Made by a program: the position numbers and the translations under genes
Source of the DNA: Bathynomus jamesi
Lineage: Eukaryota; Arthropoda; Malacostraca; Isopoda; Cirolanidae
Assembly (NCBI GenBank): GCA_023014485.1
Contig: JAJOZX010008836.1
Location: 62,001-126,000 of the forward strand
Direction: 5' to 3'
Length of the DNA: 64,000 nt
The notes under the pieces: generated by a model
The model's input: only the letters and a program-made list of their open reading frames with translations
What the model was told of the DNA's origin: nothing
Databases searched by the model: none
In this document: piece after piece, positions 44,726 to 56,366 of the stretch
Layout of the letters: each line of letters opens with the position of its first letter
Numbering within the stretch: the first letter of the stretch is position 1

Positions 44726-47039
44726 AACTTTGTAAGAGTTGTTTTCTTACTAATAACTGATTTTATATAATTCAACTACGCTGATTTCGAATAATGTGTC
44801 CATTTCTTTCTATCACGTGAGGATTTTCTGCAAACTGGAAGGGAAAAACACCAACATAAATATTATTTATTTCAATTTACATTAGGTACCTATTTCGCAT
44901 TGTTATACTAATTACAAATGTAAACAACTTTAAAAAGAAAGAAGACTATTAACGTCAATTACATATTTTTCTTGTGAGATCTATGCCTTTTAGTCTCGAA
45001 TGTACGCGCTGTTCCTTTTCTTTTATGTAATAATTCTGGAGTATCCCGTTTCAACACCCAGCAGTAATCAGTCATCATGCTGATGTTCCACCTTCCCTGA
45101 TATCCCTTCTCCATTCCTTTGGTGTCTTGGTGAAACCATTCTCCTTGTTTTTCGCTGAGTGCTCCGAGATTCTCAGGGAAGTAATCCAAGTGTGAATGTA
45201 AGAAATGTAATTTTAAACTCATATTACAACCCAACTCTTTGAACTTATTTAGCATGCTGTTCACAATGTTCTGGTAATTTGGGTCCTTGTTGTTCCCCAG
45301 AAATTTGCTGATAACATCCTTAAAAGCAATCCACGCTTCTTTTTCAAGATTGTTCATTGTTCTTTCAAAATGTTCATCCAAAGTCAGTTTTTAATGTGGG
45401 GACCAACGAAAATGCCTTCTTTCAATTTTGCTTCCGAAAGAGTTGGGAATTTACCACACAGATACTTAACACAATCTCCATCTTCGTCCAAGGCCTTAAC
45501 AAATTGCTTCATCAAGCCCAATTTTATGTGAAGCGGAGGTAAAAGGACTTTCTTCATGTCAACCAAACTTTCACGTTGAATGTTTTTAGAACCAGATGTC
45601 AGGTTGCCTCTGCGTGGCCATTCCTTTTTTATCCAGTGCTGAGTTCTTGCTCGGCTATCCCATTCACACAAAAAACATGAAAACTTGGTATAACCTGGTT
45701 GTTGACCTAACAACATACAAATCACTTTTAAGTCTCCACAAAGTAGCCAATCGTGTTCTTTGTATTTAACCTTAGCTAGAAAAAGCTCAAGATTTTCGTA
45801 TGTTTCCTTCAAGTGAACCGAATGAGCCACAGAACGGATGCATACAAGTTACCGTTGTGAATGAGGACGCCTTTTAGACTTCTTTTGGAAGAATCAATGA
45901 AAAGTCTCCACTCATTTGGGTCATAGACTGCAGCGCCTAGCTTAAGTATTAGTTCCGAAACATTGTTGCAATATACCAGTGAATTTTCTTGAGAAAAATA
46001 TTGGATGAATCCTTTTTCTCGATTTCTGTACCATGAAAATGACGTCCTGGGAAAAACAAGTTCTTTGCACGAAATCTGAATCCCAAAATCTCTGAAGAAT
46101 CCTTCGGGAGACACAAATCTCTTACCAACTCATTAAATTCACTTTGTGTAAACAATTGAAGTTCACCAGATGTCTCGGTTTGAAAACAATCAATATCATC
46201 GTTTCCATCGTCATCAGACACCGAATCAGATGAAGTTATATCAAGAGTATTTCGTTCAGTAGGCACAGGTATACCAGGTGCATGAGCAACAGGTCTTATA
46301 GCAGACTGAAAGTTTGGATAAAAAATTTCCTTTTTATTTTTAGTATTGTAGCCTTGCACGTTACATGAACAAAAATAGCAGTCATTGCTATGATTTTTAG
46401 AATCACGCCAGACCATTGGAATCCCAAAAGGTAAAGAATCCTTTTTACCTTTACTCCACAGTCTAAGTTGTTCAACACAAACACTGCAAACTTTATGTGG
46501 AGCCCATGATTTGTCTTGATCCCCAAGTTTCATTCCGAAGTACGCATAGTATGCCTTCTTGACGGTCTGTAATATCTCGCCTTTGTTTTTTCACAGTAAA
46601 TTTTCCACAAATATAACAGAAAATGTTTGGGCTATTTACACACCCTCTGGTTGCCATAGCGACAATAAACAAATTTCAAGAGAAATATAGTCACCGCACA
46701 CCTTTGAATAATAAAGAACTATAACCTTGCACGCACTAGACAGACTGACTCATCTTGTGGCTTGTCAATCACTTATATACTATCGATGCGTTTCTCGGAT
46801 GTTCTAGAGGGCGCTCTGACGTCACTTCTGATCTGGAAGCATTTATAGGCAGTAGTTTTTAATCAAAATTTAATTGAGTCAATTTTAATGAAAATTACTT
46901 ACATATGTAATATGAAATATGACATTTTGTGAAAAATCTGTACGTGATGGCGAAAAATGAATGTTATTTTCGGAATCAGCTTGCAAAAATTACTATATAA
47001 GTGATAAACAGAGGATAGTGTCTGTTAGAACTTCACCAG
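44726..47039 (-). mobile_element. Family-1 DNA transposon, copy C, decayed
   Basis: It begins 44 bp after copy B. The left end is probably CACAGGCCTGCGAATGAGAAC (about 44726), similar to the left end of copy D (CCGGTCTGCATGAAAATCG). The right end is less clear, probably near 47039 where ...ACTTCACCAGTG occurs. Flanks do not show a clean TTA duplication, so the borders are approximate. The transposase reads on the minus strand. Confidence 0.6.
44959..46660 (-). pseudogene. Family-1 transposase gene, copy C, several frameshifts
   Basis: It starts MATRGCVNSPNIFCYICGKF near 46657. After a frameshift near 46565 it continues MKLGDQDKSWAPHKVCSVCV, PFGIPMVWRDSKNHSNDCYF and YNTKNKKEIFYPNF; as in copy D there is no intron before VWR. 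Further breaks lie near 46050, 45840 and 45385. Later blocks are LFIDSSKRSLKGVLIHNGN, LCGDLKVICMLLGQQPGYTK, FLCEWDSRARTQHW, MSLKLHFLHSHLDYFPENLG and EKQGEWFHQDTKGMEKGYQG. Relative to copy B the GERFHQD motif has become GEWFHQD. All domains survive, but the copy is dead. Confidence 0.82.
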
Positions 47040-47290
47040 TGGTATCTCGGGTGGTGACAAAAGAGGAAATGTTCATTGCACTGGTAACTTCGAGGTGGCA
47101 AACAAATGTAGACAAATAGCCACTTGTGCCATGTTGCTGACGTTTGAACTTTCATCGGCGATGACGGTAGAAAAGCCAGCACGACGCCATGATGCGTAAT
47201 GGTATTCTGTAGTTGTCTTCCACACAACTGTCACAGCTCCTTTTGAATATCAGGGCTGATGTAGGATGCATTTTTTGATGCAGATTCTAC
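47033..47290 (-). pseudogene. Fragment of a ZMYM1-like hAT transposase
   Basis: Complement reading gives NASYISPDIQKEL, a stop, then CGRQLQNTITHH; in a shifted frame AGFSTVIADESSNVSNMAQV follows. These match the segment before and at the first catalytic Asp of TTF/ZMYM1-type hAT proteins (SILADETTD...-like). Only about 80 codons remain. It overlaps the presumed right border of family-1 copy C, which adds doubt to that border. Confidence 0.55.
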
Positions 47291-47461
47291 AGTATATGAT
47301 GTCGAAGTTCAGAATCCGGCTCAGCTCAGTAGTATAGTGGCAAAATGTGAGACAGAAATGGATCGATTTGAAAATTCCGCCCCCCTCACCGTCCTTCATG
47401 GCGGTCCTCCACCGTCCTTCATGACGGTCCCTCCTCTATGAGGAGTCTTTCATGGTTCTTC

Positions 47462-47494
<33 letters not shown>

Positions 47495-48428
47495 TCGTTT
47501 TCACCTTCCTTCAAAAAAAAAAATTTAAGAAAGGATTCATCCTCGCCTTCCTCCTTCGAAAAAAATTCTTTCATAATCTTTCATGAGACAAACAAGAACA
47601 AACAGGAAAAAGCATGCAAAAACATACGTACATTCGAGTACTTTCTGTTCAGGCAAGTTCCGCCAGACAGTAGAAATGAAAACTTAAAATGAATATCTGA
47701 AAGGTTTTAATAGGCCTAACGAGAGTATGCATCGACATCAACACATCCAACTTTCATATCTTAACAAATTGCGAACAATACATAAATCAAAATCAGATTG
47801 AACATATTTTAAATCGAAAACAAGTTCTTTGTTTAATATCTGTATTATGAAAAATAAAATAAACATTTACTATTTTAATTTAAATAAATTAATTTCTCTC
47901 TTTTTTAAGGGAAACTGACATATTTTCAACCTCTCTGAATCAAATACAACAACTTTTTTATACATTCATAACACATGCATATTTGTTTATTTACTTTTAA
48001 ATATGTAGTTTTCTGTTATTTACATCGATATATATCACATTCATTTTCACATGCCATCTTCTGGTATGTGAATTAATAATTTTACTGTACATCAAATTTC
48101 GTTATAAAATTGCATGTGTTAAAAGAACATCAAGTTGCGTAATGCGGCTTTAAAACTAAAACATCAAATCTGTTTTCCTCCTCTAAACATCCACTAAAAT
48201 ATTATTACTAATATTGATTTATTGTTATTATTACATATATATGTACACGTGTTAAGAGTATTTAAATTAAATATATTGATTTCAATTCCCTTCGTAATAA
48301 AAGCATCTGGCAACTCTACCCCAATCTTGCTATATTTTTCTCACAGTAACTGTTTTCAAGGTAGTAGTTAACATTAACTTTCTTTTAACGACTATTAGTT
48401 GCTACTAATCTTGTTATTATTATTACTA

Positions 48429-48443
48429 TCATATATATATATA

Positions 48444-48484
<41 letters not shown>
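48429..48484. repeat. (TA)n in the left fold-back arm
   Basis: About 55 bp of TA repeat mirrored by the longer tract at 49564-49625 in the right arm; the lengths have diverged by repeat slippage. Confidence 0.9.
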
Positions 48485-48486
<2 letters not shown>

Positions 48487-49557
48487 ACATCCAAATAAGA
48501 AGGTTCGGGTAAAAAAAAAAAAAAAAACTTTCTTAATAGATGCAATTAAAGAAAACGGGATGTCGAGTTCGTGCAAGTTGGCATTTTTAATTAGATTCAG
48601 TGGGAAATAGGTACTGAAAGTTAAGAGATTTTTCATCAAGAACCTTTCTAGTTGCAGTCATAGTTAACGCCTATTCACATTACTTCAATTATCATTTATC
48701 ATTTCTCTAATTTATCGACTGTTCGCAATTCCTCATAATTCTCATAATAAACGTATTTGTTTTCAGTTTTCTCTCACACCAGTCAGTCCAGTATTTACAT
48801 CAATCACACAGAATGTACATTGTACATGCTTATTGTTTTTGTCACTAGCTGTACCAAACATGTCTTTACAAACTGAAGCGTACCGTTATACAACGTTTAA
48901 AATGTTATAATTTAATACTTTATGATATCAGATCTCGTATAAAAAACATCATTTTCTGTACAAATGGCCACAAAAATACTTTCAATCCTAATATATGTAC
49001 GTATAGAACACCATACGCTTTTTCACCTGTATTAAAAACGTAAAACTGAAAGTTGTATCATCATGCGATCTTCGATTCTGCGAAGACGTAAGTGAGCCCT
49101 AACATTTAACTTAAAATTATTTAATAGATCATTCGAGGGAACTGTACATCGATCTCATTATAACTTCTGGCTCAAAATAACCTGTAAAGACATGTTTGGT
49201 ACAGCTAGTGACAAAAACAATAAGCATGTACAATGTACATTCTGTGTGATTGATGTAAATACTGGGCTGACTGGTGTGAGAGAAAACTGAAAACAAATAC
49301 GTTTATTATGAGAATTATGAGGAATTGCGAACAGTCGATAAATTAGAGAAATGATAGTTAAAGTAATGTGAATAGGCGTTAACTATGACTGCAACTAGAA
49401 AGGTTCTTGATGAAAAATCTCTCAACTTTCAGTACCTATTCCCCGCTGAATCTAATTAAAAATGCCAACTTGCACGAACTCGACATCCCGTTTTCTTTAA
49501 TTGCATCTATTAAGAAAGTTTTTTTTTTTTTTTACCCGAACCTTCTTATTTGGATGT

Positions 49558-49628
<71 letters not shown>

Positions 49629-49665
49629 AGTAATAATAATAACAAGATTAGTAGCAACTAATAGT

Positions 49666-50109
49666 GGATCTTTTCCGTTTGACTGCCGCCATTGAAACAT
49701 AATTAAACTTTTTGTATTTTGTATTTTAACTGAAATGTCTTGATGATACAAAATAAGTTACTTTATAAAAAGCTTTTCTTAATTTCCCCTTCAAATTTTG
49801 TTTCTTATAAACAATTTTAATTACTTTCAAGATCCATGCTTAATTTTTAAGTTTTAATCGTGTACTCAGAAAAATAAGGGGATCACCTGAAGATCAGGGC
49901 CTCCAGCCTTCTTTAGTTAGCTTTATAATGCTAACTAACAAAAATATCACGACCTAACCTAACCAATCGTCAAGGTCGTACAGTTGACCTAACGATTGGT
50001 TAGGTTAGGTCGTGATATTTTCGTTAGTTAGCCTTATAAGGCTAAGTAAAGAAGGCTGGGGGCACTTACCTCTTATGTTTCAATGGCGGCAGTCAAACGG
50101 AAAAGATCC
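49666..50109. mobile_element. Merlin-type MITE in the right fold-back arm
   Basis: Flanked by exact 8-bp CTAATAGT (49658-49665 and 50110-50117). The ends are GGATCTTTTCCGTTTGACTGC and its complement, with about 38 bp of inverted repeat. They resemble the Merlin derivative at 39445 (GGATCTTTTTCGTTTG). A nested hairpin (49910-50062) includes GACCTAACCTAACCAATCGTC. The left arm keeps the empty site CAACTAATAGTCG (as its complement, about 48391-48403). Confidence 0.88.
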
Positions 50110-51152
50110 CTAATAGTCGTTAAAAGAAAGTTAATGTTAACTACTACCCTGAAAACAGTTACCGTGAGAAAAATATAGCATGATTGGGGTAGAGTTGCCA
50201 GATGCTTTTATTACGAAGGGAATTGAAATGAATATATTTAATTTAAATACTCTTAACACGTGTACATATATATGTAATAATAACAATAAATCAATATTAG
50301 TAATAATATTTTAGTGGATGTTTAGAGGAGGAAAACAGATTTGATGTTTTAGTTTTAAAGGCGCATTACGCAACTTGATGTTCTTTTAACACATGCAATT
50401 TTATAACGAAATTTGATGTACAGTAAAATTATTAATTCACATACCAGAAGATGGCATGTGAAAATGAATGTGATGATATATATCGATGTAAATAACAGAA
50501 AACTACATATTTTAAAGTAAATAAACAAATATGCATGTGTTATGAATGTATAAAAAAGTTGTATTTGATTCAGAGCGGTTGAAAATATGTCAGTTTCCCT
50601 TAAAAAAGAGAAATTAACTTATTTAAATTAAAATAATAAATATTCATTTTATTTTTCATAATACAGATATTAAACAAAGAACTTGTTTTCGATTTAAAAT
50701 ATGTTCAATCTGATTTTGATTTATGTATTGTTCGCAATTTGTTAACATATGAAAGTTGGATGTGTTGATGTCGATGCATACTCTCGTTAGGCCTATTAAA
50801 ACCTTTCAGATATTCATTTTAAGTTTTAATTTCTACTGTCTGGCGGAACTTGCCTGAACAGAAAGTACTCGAATACGTATGTTTTTGCATGCTTTTTCCT
50901 GTTTGTTCTTGTTTGTCTCACGAAAGATTATGAAAGAATTTTTTTGAAGGAGGAAGGCGAGGATGAATCCTTTCTTAAATTTTTTTTTTAAGGAAGGTGA
51001 AGACGAATCCTTTTTTTTTTTTTTAAAGACACCTCATAAAGGAGGGACCGTCATGAAGGACGGTGGAGGACCGCCATGAAGTGAAGGACGGTGAGGGGGG
51101 GGAATTTTAAAATCGATCCATTTGTCTCACATTTTTCCACTATACTACTCAG

Positions 51153-51743
51153 TTCGATAATGTAGCAGGGCCATGAAATTGCTACGTTCGTCGTCGTGGT
51201 CGTGGATGGCGATATTCTGGCGGCCGCAAAGAATCAGGGCTCGAACAAAGGCACGAACCAACTTTTTTATTAGACTGTTCTGCTTACTAAAGCTGTGCGT
51301 ATGCACGTATGCATGTTCATATATAAACACTAGAAACAATTTTCAAGTTTTTGTCTTTAACTGACGCAAAAGAATTTTCACTTAGTTAATTTGGACACGC
51401 TGATTTCAATGGTAATACTCAAAATTCTCTATTTCGTCTATATTTTTAGTTATGACACTGACAAAATTTATGGATATGAGCATTTTCCTATAGACTTACG
51501 GTTGTTTTTGTTTTAAGAAAATGGAACACGAGTCTTAGCGAGTAAATACAAAGCGGATTACATTTCAAAATACAATTGATAAATTACAAAAAAGATCATG
51601 ACATAGTCAGTACAGACAGAGTTTAGTTAGATTTCTTAGCTGGAAAGTGTCGTGTGCTACGTGTTTTACTCTTGCACAGTAAAAATTACCTATTAATTTA
51701 TTTAATGGTGTAATTCGAAATCTACACGTGACAACCTTTTGTG
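51153..51743. other. No gene recognised
   Basis: Unique-looking AT-rich sequence between the fold-back and the LINE fragment. Short frames on both strands have no recognisable motif. Confidence 0.5.
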
Positions 51744-52815
51744 CTGCGTGCGGACCTACGTAGGATAGGAGAGTGGTCGAAAAATGGCAAATGCCGTTTA
51801 ACCCTTTAACGACGGATGGTACCTTAAGGTCCACCAGAAATAATAATGTAAATTGTACTACAATGCCTCGTTTCTATAAATGTTTCTACGTGTTTATATA
51901 TAGATGTCATTTAGTTGTCGGGAAAGGGACCCAAAATGTGTATCATTTCAGTGACTAGTTACTAAAATATTTAGTTTTCAATAACAATAAAACCTATACG
52001 TTCTGGTAACAAGAGTGACCGCATATGCTGCGGACTTGTCCGTAAAGGGTTAACTTGGGTAAATGCAAGGTCATGCACATTGGCTACGCCAATCCCAATT
52101 CGGACTACTCCATGTTGGGGAGTTATATCGAGGCCACTGATTTGGAAAAGGATTTGGGTGTGCTAATTAGCAGCGACCTTAAGTTTACGAAACAGTGCGT
52201 AGAGGTTGAAAAGAAAGCCCAGAACTGTTGGGTTATATCAGGAGGCAATTTCGATTTCGGAACAATGAGATTGTGCTTTCTCTGTACAATTCCCTGGTTC
52301 GGCCGCACCTGGAGTATGCTATGCAGTTCTGGTCGCCCACCCTTAGGAAAGATATTGAGAGGCTGGAGCGAGTCCAGGCGAGGGCCACAAAGTTAATCCC
52401 TTCCGTTAGGGATGTGGGCTGCAATCGACGCTTACGCACCCTGAATTTGTTTTCGCTGGACACTCGGAGGCCGCGCGGTCAACTCATCAGGTTGTCAAGC
52501 TCTTACACGGGTTCAACGATGTCGATTTTAGAAGCATGTTTAGGTTAAATGATCTCGCAACAATAGTAGGAAGTTGGATTTGAAACGGTTTAGCGCTAGT
52601 GTGTGTGGGGAATTACTTTACCTATAAAAACTGTGATACATGGAACAGGGTACCTTCAGAAGCTGTGAACAGTTCCTGTGTAGATCAGTTCAAGAAAAGG
52701 TTAAACCGAATCTTGCCCACTATTTGAGGGTGTATGAATTTTTCTCTGGCACCCGTTGCCATTGGTACCTCCTCGGTATGGGCCGCAAGGCCTTTTGAGG
52801 TACTTCTTTTCCTTG
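51744..52815 (+). mobile_element. 5'-truncated LINE, sister of the copy at 1-2480
   Basis: From GCGTGCGGACCTACGTAGG it parallels the first LINE from about 1698 to its 3' end, closing with GCCTTTTGAGGTACTTCTTTTCC and (TC)n(TA)n. A 248-bp TTAA MITE interrupts it at 51802-52049. Coding remains are KCKVMHIGYANPNSDYSMLG, DLGVLISSDLKFTKQC and, in another frame from about 52228, YIRRQFRFRNNEIVLSLYNS and RVQARATKLIPS. A one-base loss near 52222 (CAGAACTG against CAGAAGCTG) causes the frameshift. Confidence 0.88.
51802..52049. mobile_element. TTAA-flanked MITE inside the LINE fragment
   Basis: The sister LINE reads GCCGTTTAACTTGGG without interruption (1748). Here GCCGTTTAA is followed by CCCTTTAACGACGGATGG ... 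TTGTCCGTAAAGGG and then TTAACTTGGG. The TTAA duplication (51798-51801, 52050-52053) and CCCTTTA ends indicate a piggyBac-type non-autonomous element. The empty site is proven by the sister copy. Confidence 0.9.
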
Positions 52816-52829
52816 TCTCTCTCTCTGTA

Positions 52830-52839
52830 TATATACAGA

Positions 52840-52897
<58 letters not shown>

Positions 52898-52920
52898 ATA
52901 TATTATTATTATTATTATTA
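52830..52920. repeat. (TA)n and (TTA)n microsatellite
   Basis: TA repeats pass into ATT repeats at 52900-52920. The family-1 copy D starts directly after a TTA unit, so its left duplication is part of the microsatellite. Confidence 0.9.
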
Positions 52921-55352
52921 CCGGTCTGCATGAAAATCGATTTCTTTATTTTGAGTTGTGATTCTGAAGCAGTTCGCTGCGCTGAATTAAAAATGCTACC
53001 AGTTTTTTTCTATCACCCACAGTTTTAAAGTTATTAGCAAAACAATTTTGGGGCGTTTGTAATTTTTTACCTTTTTATCTTTAATTAATTTTGTTTTTCA
53101 TATTTTTCAGGTAGATAATTCTAACATTACGTCTTTAAAATTTTAATAATGGCTTCTAGAGGACGTACCCAGAGTCCAGACATATTTTGTTATATTTGTG
53201 GTCGGTATGTTGTTGTAAAACAAAGGACAACTGTAACGACCTTCATTAAGAGAGCTTATCATGCTTATTTTGGAATTAAATTAGGAAATCAAGACAAAAG
53301 TTGGGCTCCACACAAGGTTTGTCTTACGTGTGTTGCGGCACTGAGGAATTGGAGCAAAGGTAAAAAGAAAAGTTTGCCATTTGGGATCCCTATGGTATGG
53401 CGCGAGCCTAGAAACCATACCGACGACTGCTACTTCTGTTCTTGCAATGTTAAAGGTTATAATGCAAAGAATAAAGAGAGCCTTCAATACCCAAGTCTTC
53501 CATCTGCAATATGGCCGGTACCCCATGGTCCAGAAGTTCCTATTCCCCGCCCACCCAAGAGTCTGGATCAATACAATTCAGATTCTGATTCAGCTCCAAA
53601 TCCAGACAATGATGATGTTTACGAACAGCCAACAGCTGACCGAGATCCTCCTAAACCATTAACCCAAGCCGACCTAAATGACTTAGTCAGGGATTTGAAT
53701 CTGCCTAAGGACTCTGCAGAACTTTTGGGGTCTAGATTGCAGGAGAACAATTTATTGGCATCCGACACATACTTCGCTTGGTACAGAAATCGTGAGAAAG
53801 ACTTCGTGCCTTTTTTCGAAGAAGATGGTCCCTTGGTATTTTGCAAGGACATCACAGGATTAGTGTGCAAGCTAGGCATCGAATACCAAACCAGTGACTG
53901 GAGGTTGTTTATAGATTCCTCTAAAACCAGTCTAAAAGGAGTGTTACTGCCCATTCTACTCTACTCATTTAAAAGAGACCTATGATAACATGAAACTGCT
54001 TCTGGAAAAAATTCAGTATCAAAATCACAGATGGATATTGTGTGGGGATCTCAAAGTCCTTTGCATGTTACTTGGGCAGCAATCAGGATACACTAAGATG
54101 CCATGTTTCATCTGCGAATGGGATAGTCGAGCACGTGACCAGCACTGGAAGAGGAAAACTTGGCCTCCTAGAGAGAATCTTACCCCAGGATTAAAGAACA
54201 TTTTACATGAACATCTAGTTGAACCAAATAAAATCCTCCTACCACCCTTGCACATTAAGTTAGGCTTGATGAAGCAGTATGTCAAAGCATTGAATAGAGA
54301 AGGTGAGTGTTTCAAGTACATTTGTTCAAAATATCCAAAGATTAGCTACGAGAAAATAAAGGAAGGTGTTTTTATAGGTCCTCAGATTAGAAAGTTATTG
54401 ACAGACGATCATTTCCTGAACACAATGACCAATAAAGAAAAAGAAGCATGGCTTGGTTTCAAAGATGTTGTTGAAAACTTCTTGGGAAACTACAAAAGCC
54501 AAAATTATGAAAGACTGGTGGAAAATATGCTTAAAAAGTTTTGCGCCTTAGGCTGCAACATGAGCCTGAAAGTTCACTTCTTATTTTCGCATCTTGACCG
54601 TTTTCCCGAAAATCTCGGAGATGTCAGTGAGGAGCAAGGGGAACGATTTCACCAGGACATAAAAACCATGGAAAGAAGATATCAAGGAAGATGGCATACA
54701 AATATGATGGCGGATTACTGCAGGTGTCTGCAACGAGATCAGCCTAACGCACAGCATAAGAAAACATCAAAGAAACACCGGTTTAGTCGTCATTAGTCAG
54801 ATCTACCTTCGTAGTCTTAAGTCTTTGGAATAAGTCCTGAAATGTTTGCAAGTAAAAAGGTAAATATATTTTGTTTCTTTGTTATTTTTTTATTCTTTCA
54901 TAAACAAGCAATATGCTTGTCCAAGAGCTAGGAGCTATTTAATTCTGCTTTAATTAGGTTTTACTCTATCACCTAAAGATTTCTTGCTACAAGGGGTGTT
55001 GTAATACCTCATTTGTCCCCAAATGTTAACCACCCATTGATGGGAGGGGAGAGAGTATTTTGCTGGAAACGGGACTGGTTGTTATATATATTTACCCTAC
55101 ATTATTATGTAAGCGTTACTGTAGTCTATAACAACAAAATTTATGGTTTAGCATGTGCAATCCAATGTTGGTCTCGATAAGATGGTTCACATTCGGGGAT
55201 AAATGGGGGATTTATGACACACCCTGTAGTAAGAAAACCATAGGTGATAGGGAAAAACTAACTATATTTTTGAGATCAGCGCACTCAAATTATATAGAAT
55301 CATCAACTAGTTTGTAAAAATCGATCGACAAGTTTTCAAATGTGTACTGGTG
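52921..55352 (+). mobile_element. Family-1 DNA transposon, copy D
   Basis: The right end on the complement is CACCAGTACACATTTGAAAAC followed outside by TTA. The left end reads CCGGTCTGCATGAAAATCG directly after TTA, so the first two bases (CA) seem lost. Subterminal blocks GCTGCGCTGAATT (left) and ATCAGCGCACTCAAATTAT (right) match copies A and B. The transposase gene is on the plus strand. Confidence 0.8.
53149..54796 (+). pseudogene. Family-1 transposase gene, copy D, one deletion
   Basis: Starts MASRGRTQSPDIFCYICGRY at 53149. The N-terminal domain has FCYICG and VCLTCVAAL; KSLPFGIPMVWREPRNHTDD then CYFCSCNVKGYN follow with no intron, unlike copy B. RLFIDSSKTSLKGVLL is the candidate first-Asp block. 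Directly after it, at about 53948, some 30 bases are missing and the frame shifts; relatives have HNGN... there. The second frame resumes STHLKETYDNMKLLLEKIQ, then LCGDLKVLCMLLGQQSGYTK, CFICEWDSRARDQHW, MSLKVHFLFSHLDRFPENLG and EEQGERFHQDIKTMERRYQG. Apart from this lesion both halves are open, so the copy is fairly young. Confidence 0.85.
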
Positions 55353-55355
55353 TTA

Positions 55356-55975
55356 TTATTATTATTATTATTAGTAGTAGTAGTAGTGTTTCATTTTAAA
55401 GGTGTAATTTAACTCTTAATCTTTCCTGCGAGAACACAGAATTACAAGGAATGAGATGAACGTGATTCACTCAGATTGAGTTCATTGTTCTTCCGCTGAG
55501 CAAAGGCCAGCATCATCCCACTCAATGCCATTTCCATTTCATTCCCTGCCCACCCCAACTCATGCGCGAGTGAGTATGTCGATCAAAGGAGGCAATTCCT
55601 CGATCTACTTCCATTTCATGCCATTCTCATTTTCATCAATGGCTTTCCCACTCTGGTCCAGATTAGGTTAGGCTAATGTTACGTTAGCTAAAGTTCAGTT
55701 AGGTTAAGAAATATTAGTCATTCTCATTTCGCGCCTTAACTGCAAATGCAAAAATGTCTCATTCTTTCTGGAGTCAAAAAACTTTTATTAAATTTGGATT
55801 TCTCACTTTCTGCATTTTTTCCTGCGGACCGCGAAAGGGGAAAAATTTGTATTTACCTCTGCTGAAATAAAGAATTAGTACTATTTTAGAAAACCAGCAC
55901 TGCTACAGTGGGCATATGGCTTACTCTACTAAACTTGGAAAATAACTCGACACCAATGTAAAACGTTTCCAGGCA
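55356..55975. other. No gene recognised
   Basis: Begins with (TTA)n/(GTA)n repeats and contains GATTAGGTTAGGCTAATG and similar AACCTA-like words near 55670. No coding signal seen. Confidence 0.5.
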
Positions 55976-55979
55976 GGCA

Positions 55980-56200
55980 TAGTTACGTCATGGCCAATGT
56001 TGGAACACCGCTTCCCGTCGATCAGCAAATTTAAGCGACATTGGGCCTTGGTTATAATCGGATGGGAGACCGTCCTCTGACCAGATTATGTAGTGACCCG
56101 TGGTTTGGGTTCCACGTAAAGCTGTATAGGTCTCCTCCGTTATATGACCTTAGATGTAGCGAAGGAGGTTAAACAGCCCCATCGAACAATAATCCAGGCA
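55980..56200 (+). repeat. 5S-rRNA-related SINE
   Basis: The head (about 55985-56100) contains GATCAGCAAATTTAAGCGAC, TTGGGCCTTGGTTATAATCG and GGATGGGAGACCGTC. These line up in order with the internal promoter half of 5S rRNA (GATCAGCGAAGTTAAGC..., GGTTAGTACTTGGATGGGAGACCG-type). The tail (about 56103-56200), GGTTCCACGTAAAGCTGTAT to GCGAAGGAGGTTAAACAGCC, recurs without the head at 19498-19590 and loosely near 15030. A mobile 5S-derived (SINE3-like) repeat explains this better than a 5S gene, since the head is diverged. Confidence 0.6.
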
Positions 56201-56366
56201 GGTAAGTCAAAGCCAAGCCGTAGGCTTCAAATAATAAAAGAATGGAAAAATGCTATAAAATAGATTTTTGCGGTAAAGTTTAGCTGAGAAAGGCATCATC
56301 ATTCCGTAAATATAACAAACTTTGAATTTGTGGATTTGGACTGGTCAGTCCATGTCTATCCGACTG

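Larger units (their letters stand above)
47322..51150. mobile_element. 3.8-kb fold-back element with arms over 1.5 kb
   Basis: The left arm (47322-48872) and right arm (49187-51150) are inverted copies. The outer ends read CAGTAGTATAGTGGCAAAATGTGAGAC and its complement. Landmarks paired in both arms are GACGGTGGAGGACCG-type repeats next to the outer ends, poly(A/T) blocks, TGCATCGACATCAACACATCC, and ACATGTCTTTACA beside the spacer. The spacer is 48873-49186 (about 314 bp). The right arm is longer because of a Merlin-type MITE (49666-50109) and a longer (TA)n. No transposase ORF is visible; I cannot name the class. Confidence 0.8.

Noticed and set aside
48385..50117. CRISPR-like or tandem array from repeated words in 47400-51100
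   Set aside because: The repeats are mirror images across one centre, not regularly spaced direct repeats, and the host is an animal.
53149..54796. Family-1 protein as a host zinc-finger gene rather than a transposase
   Set aside because: Four copies with shared termini, TTA flanks and frame-restoring insertion into a mariner point to a mobile element, although domestication elsewhere cannot be excluded.
55215..55235. Mariner end (GACACACCCTGTAG) inside family-1 copy D
   Set aside because: No partner terminus was found within the element; probably chance or a tiny remnant.
55985..56100. Functional 5S rRNA gene
   Set aside because: The 5S-like part is diverged, lacks a recognisable 5' half and is joined to a repeat tail found elsewhere, so a SINE fits better.
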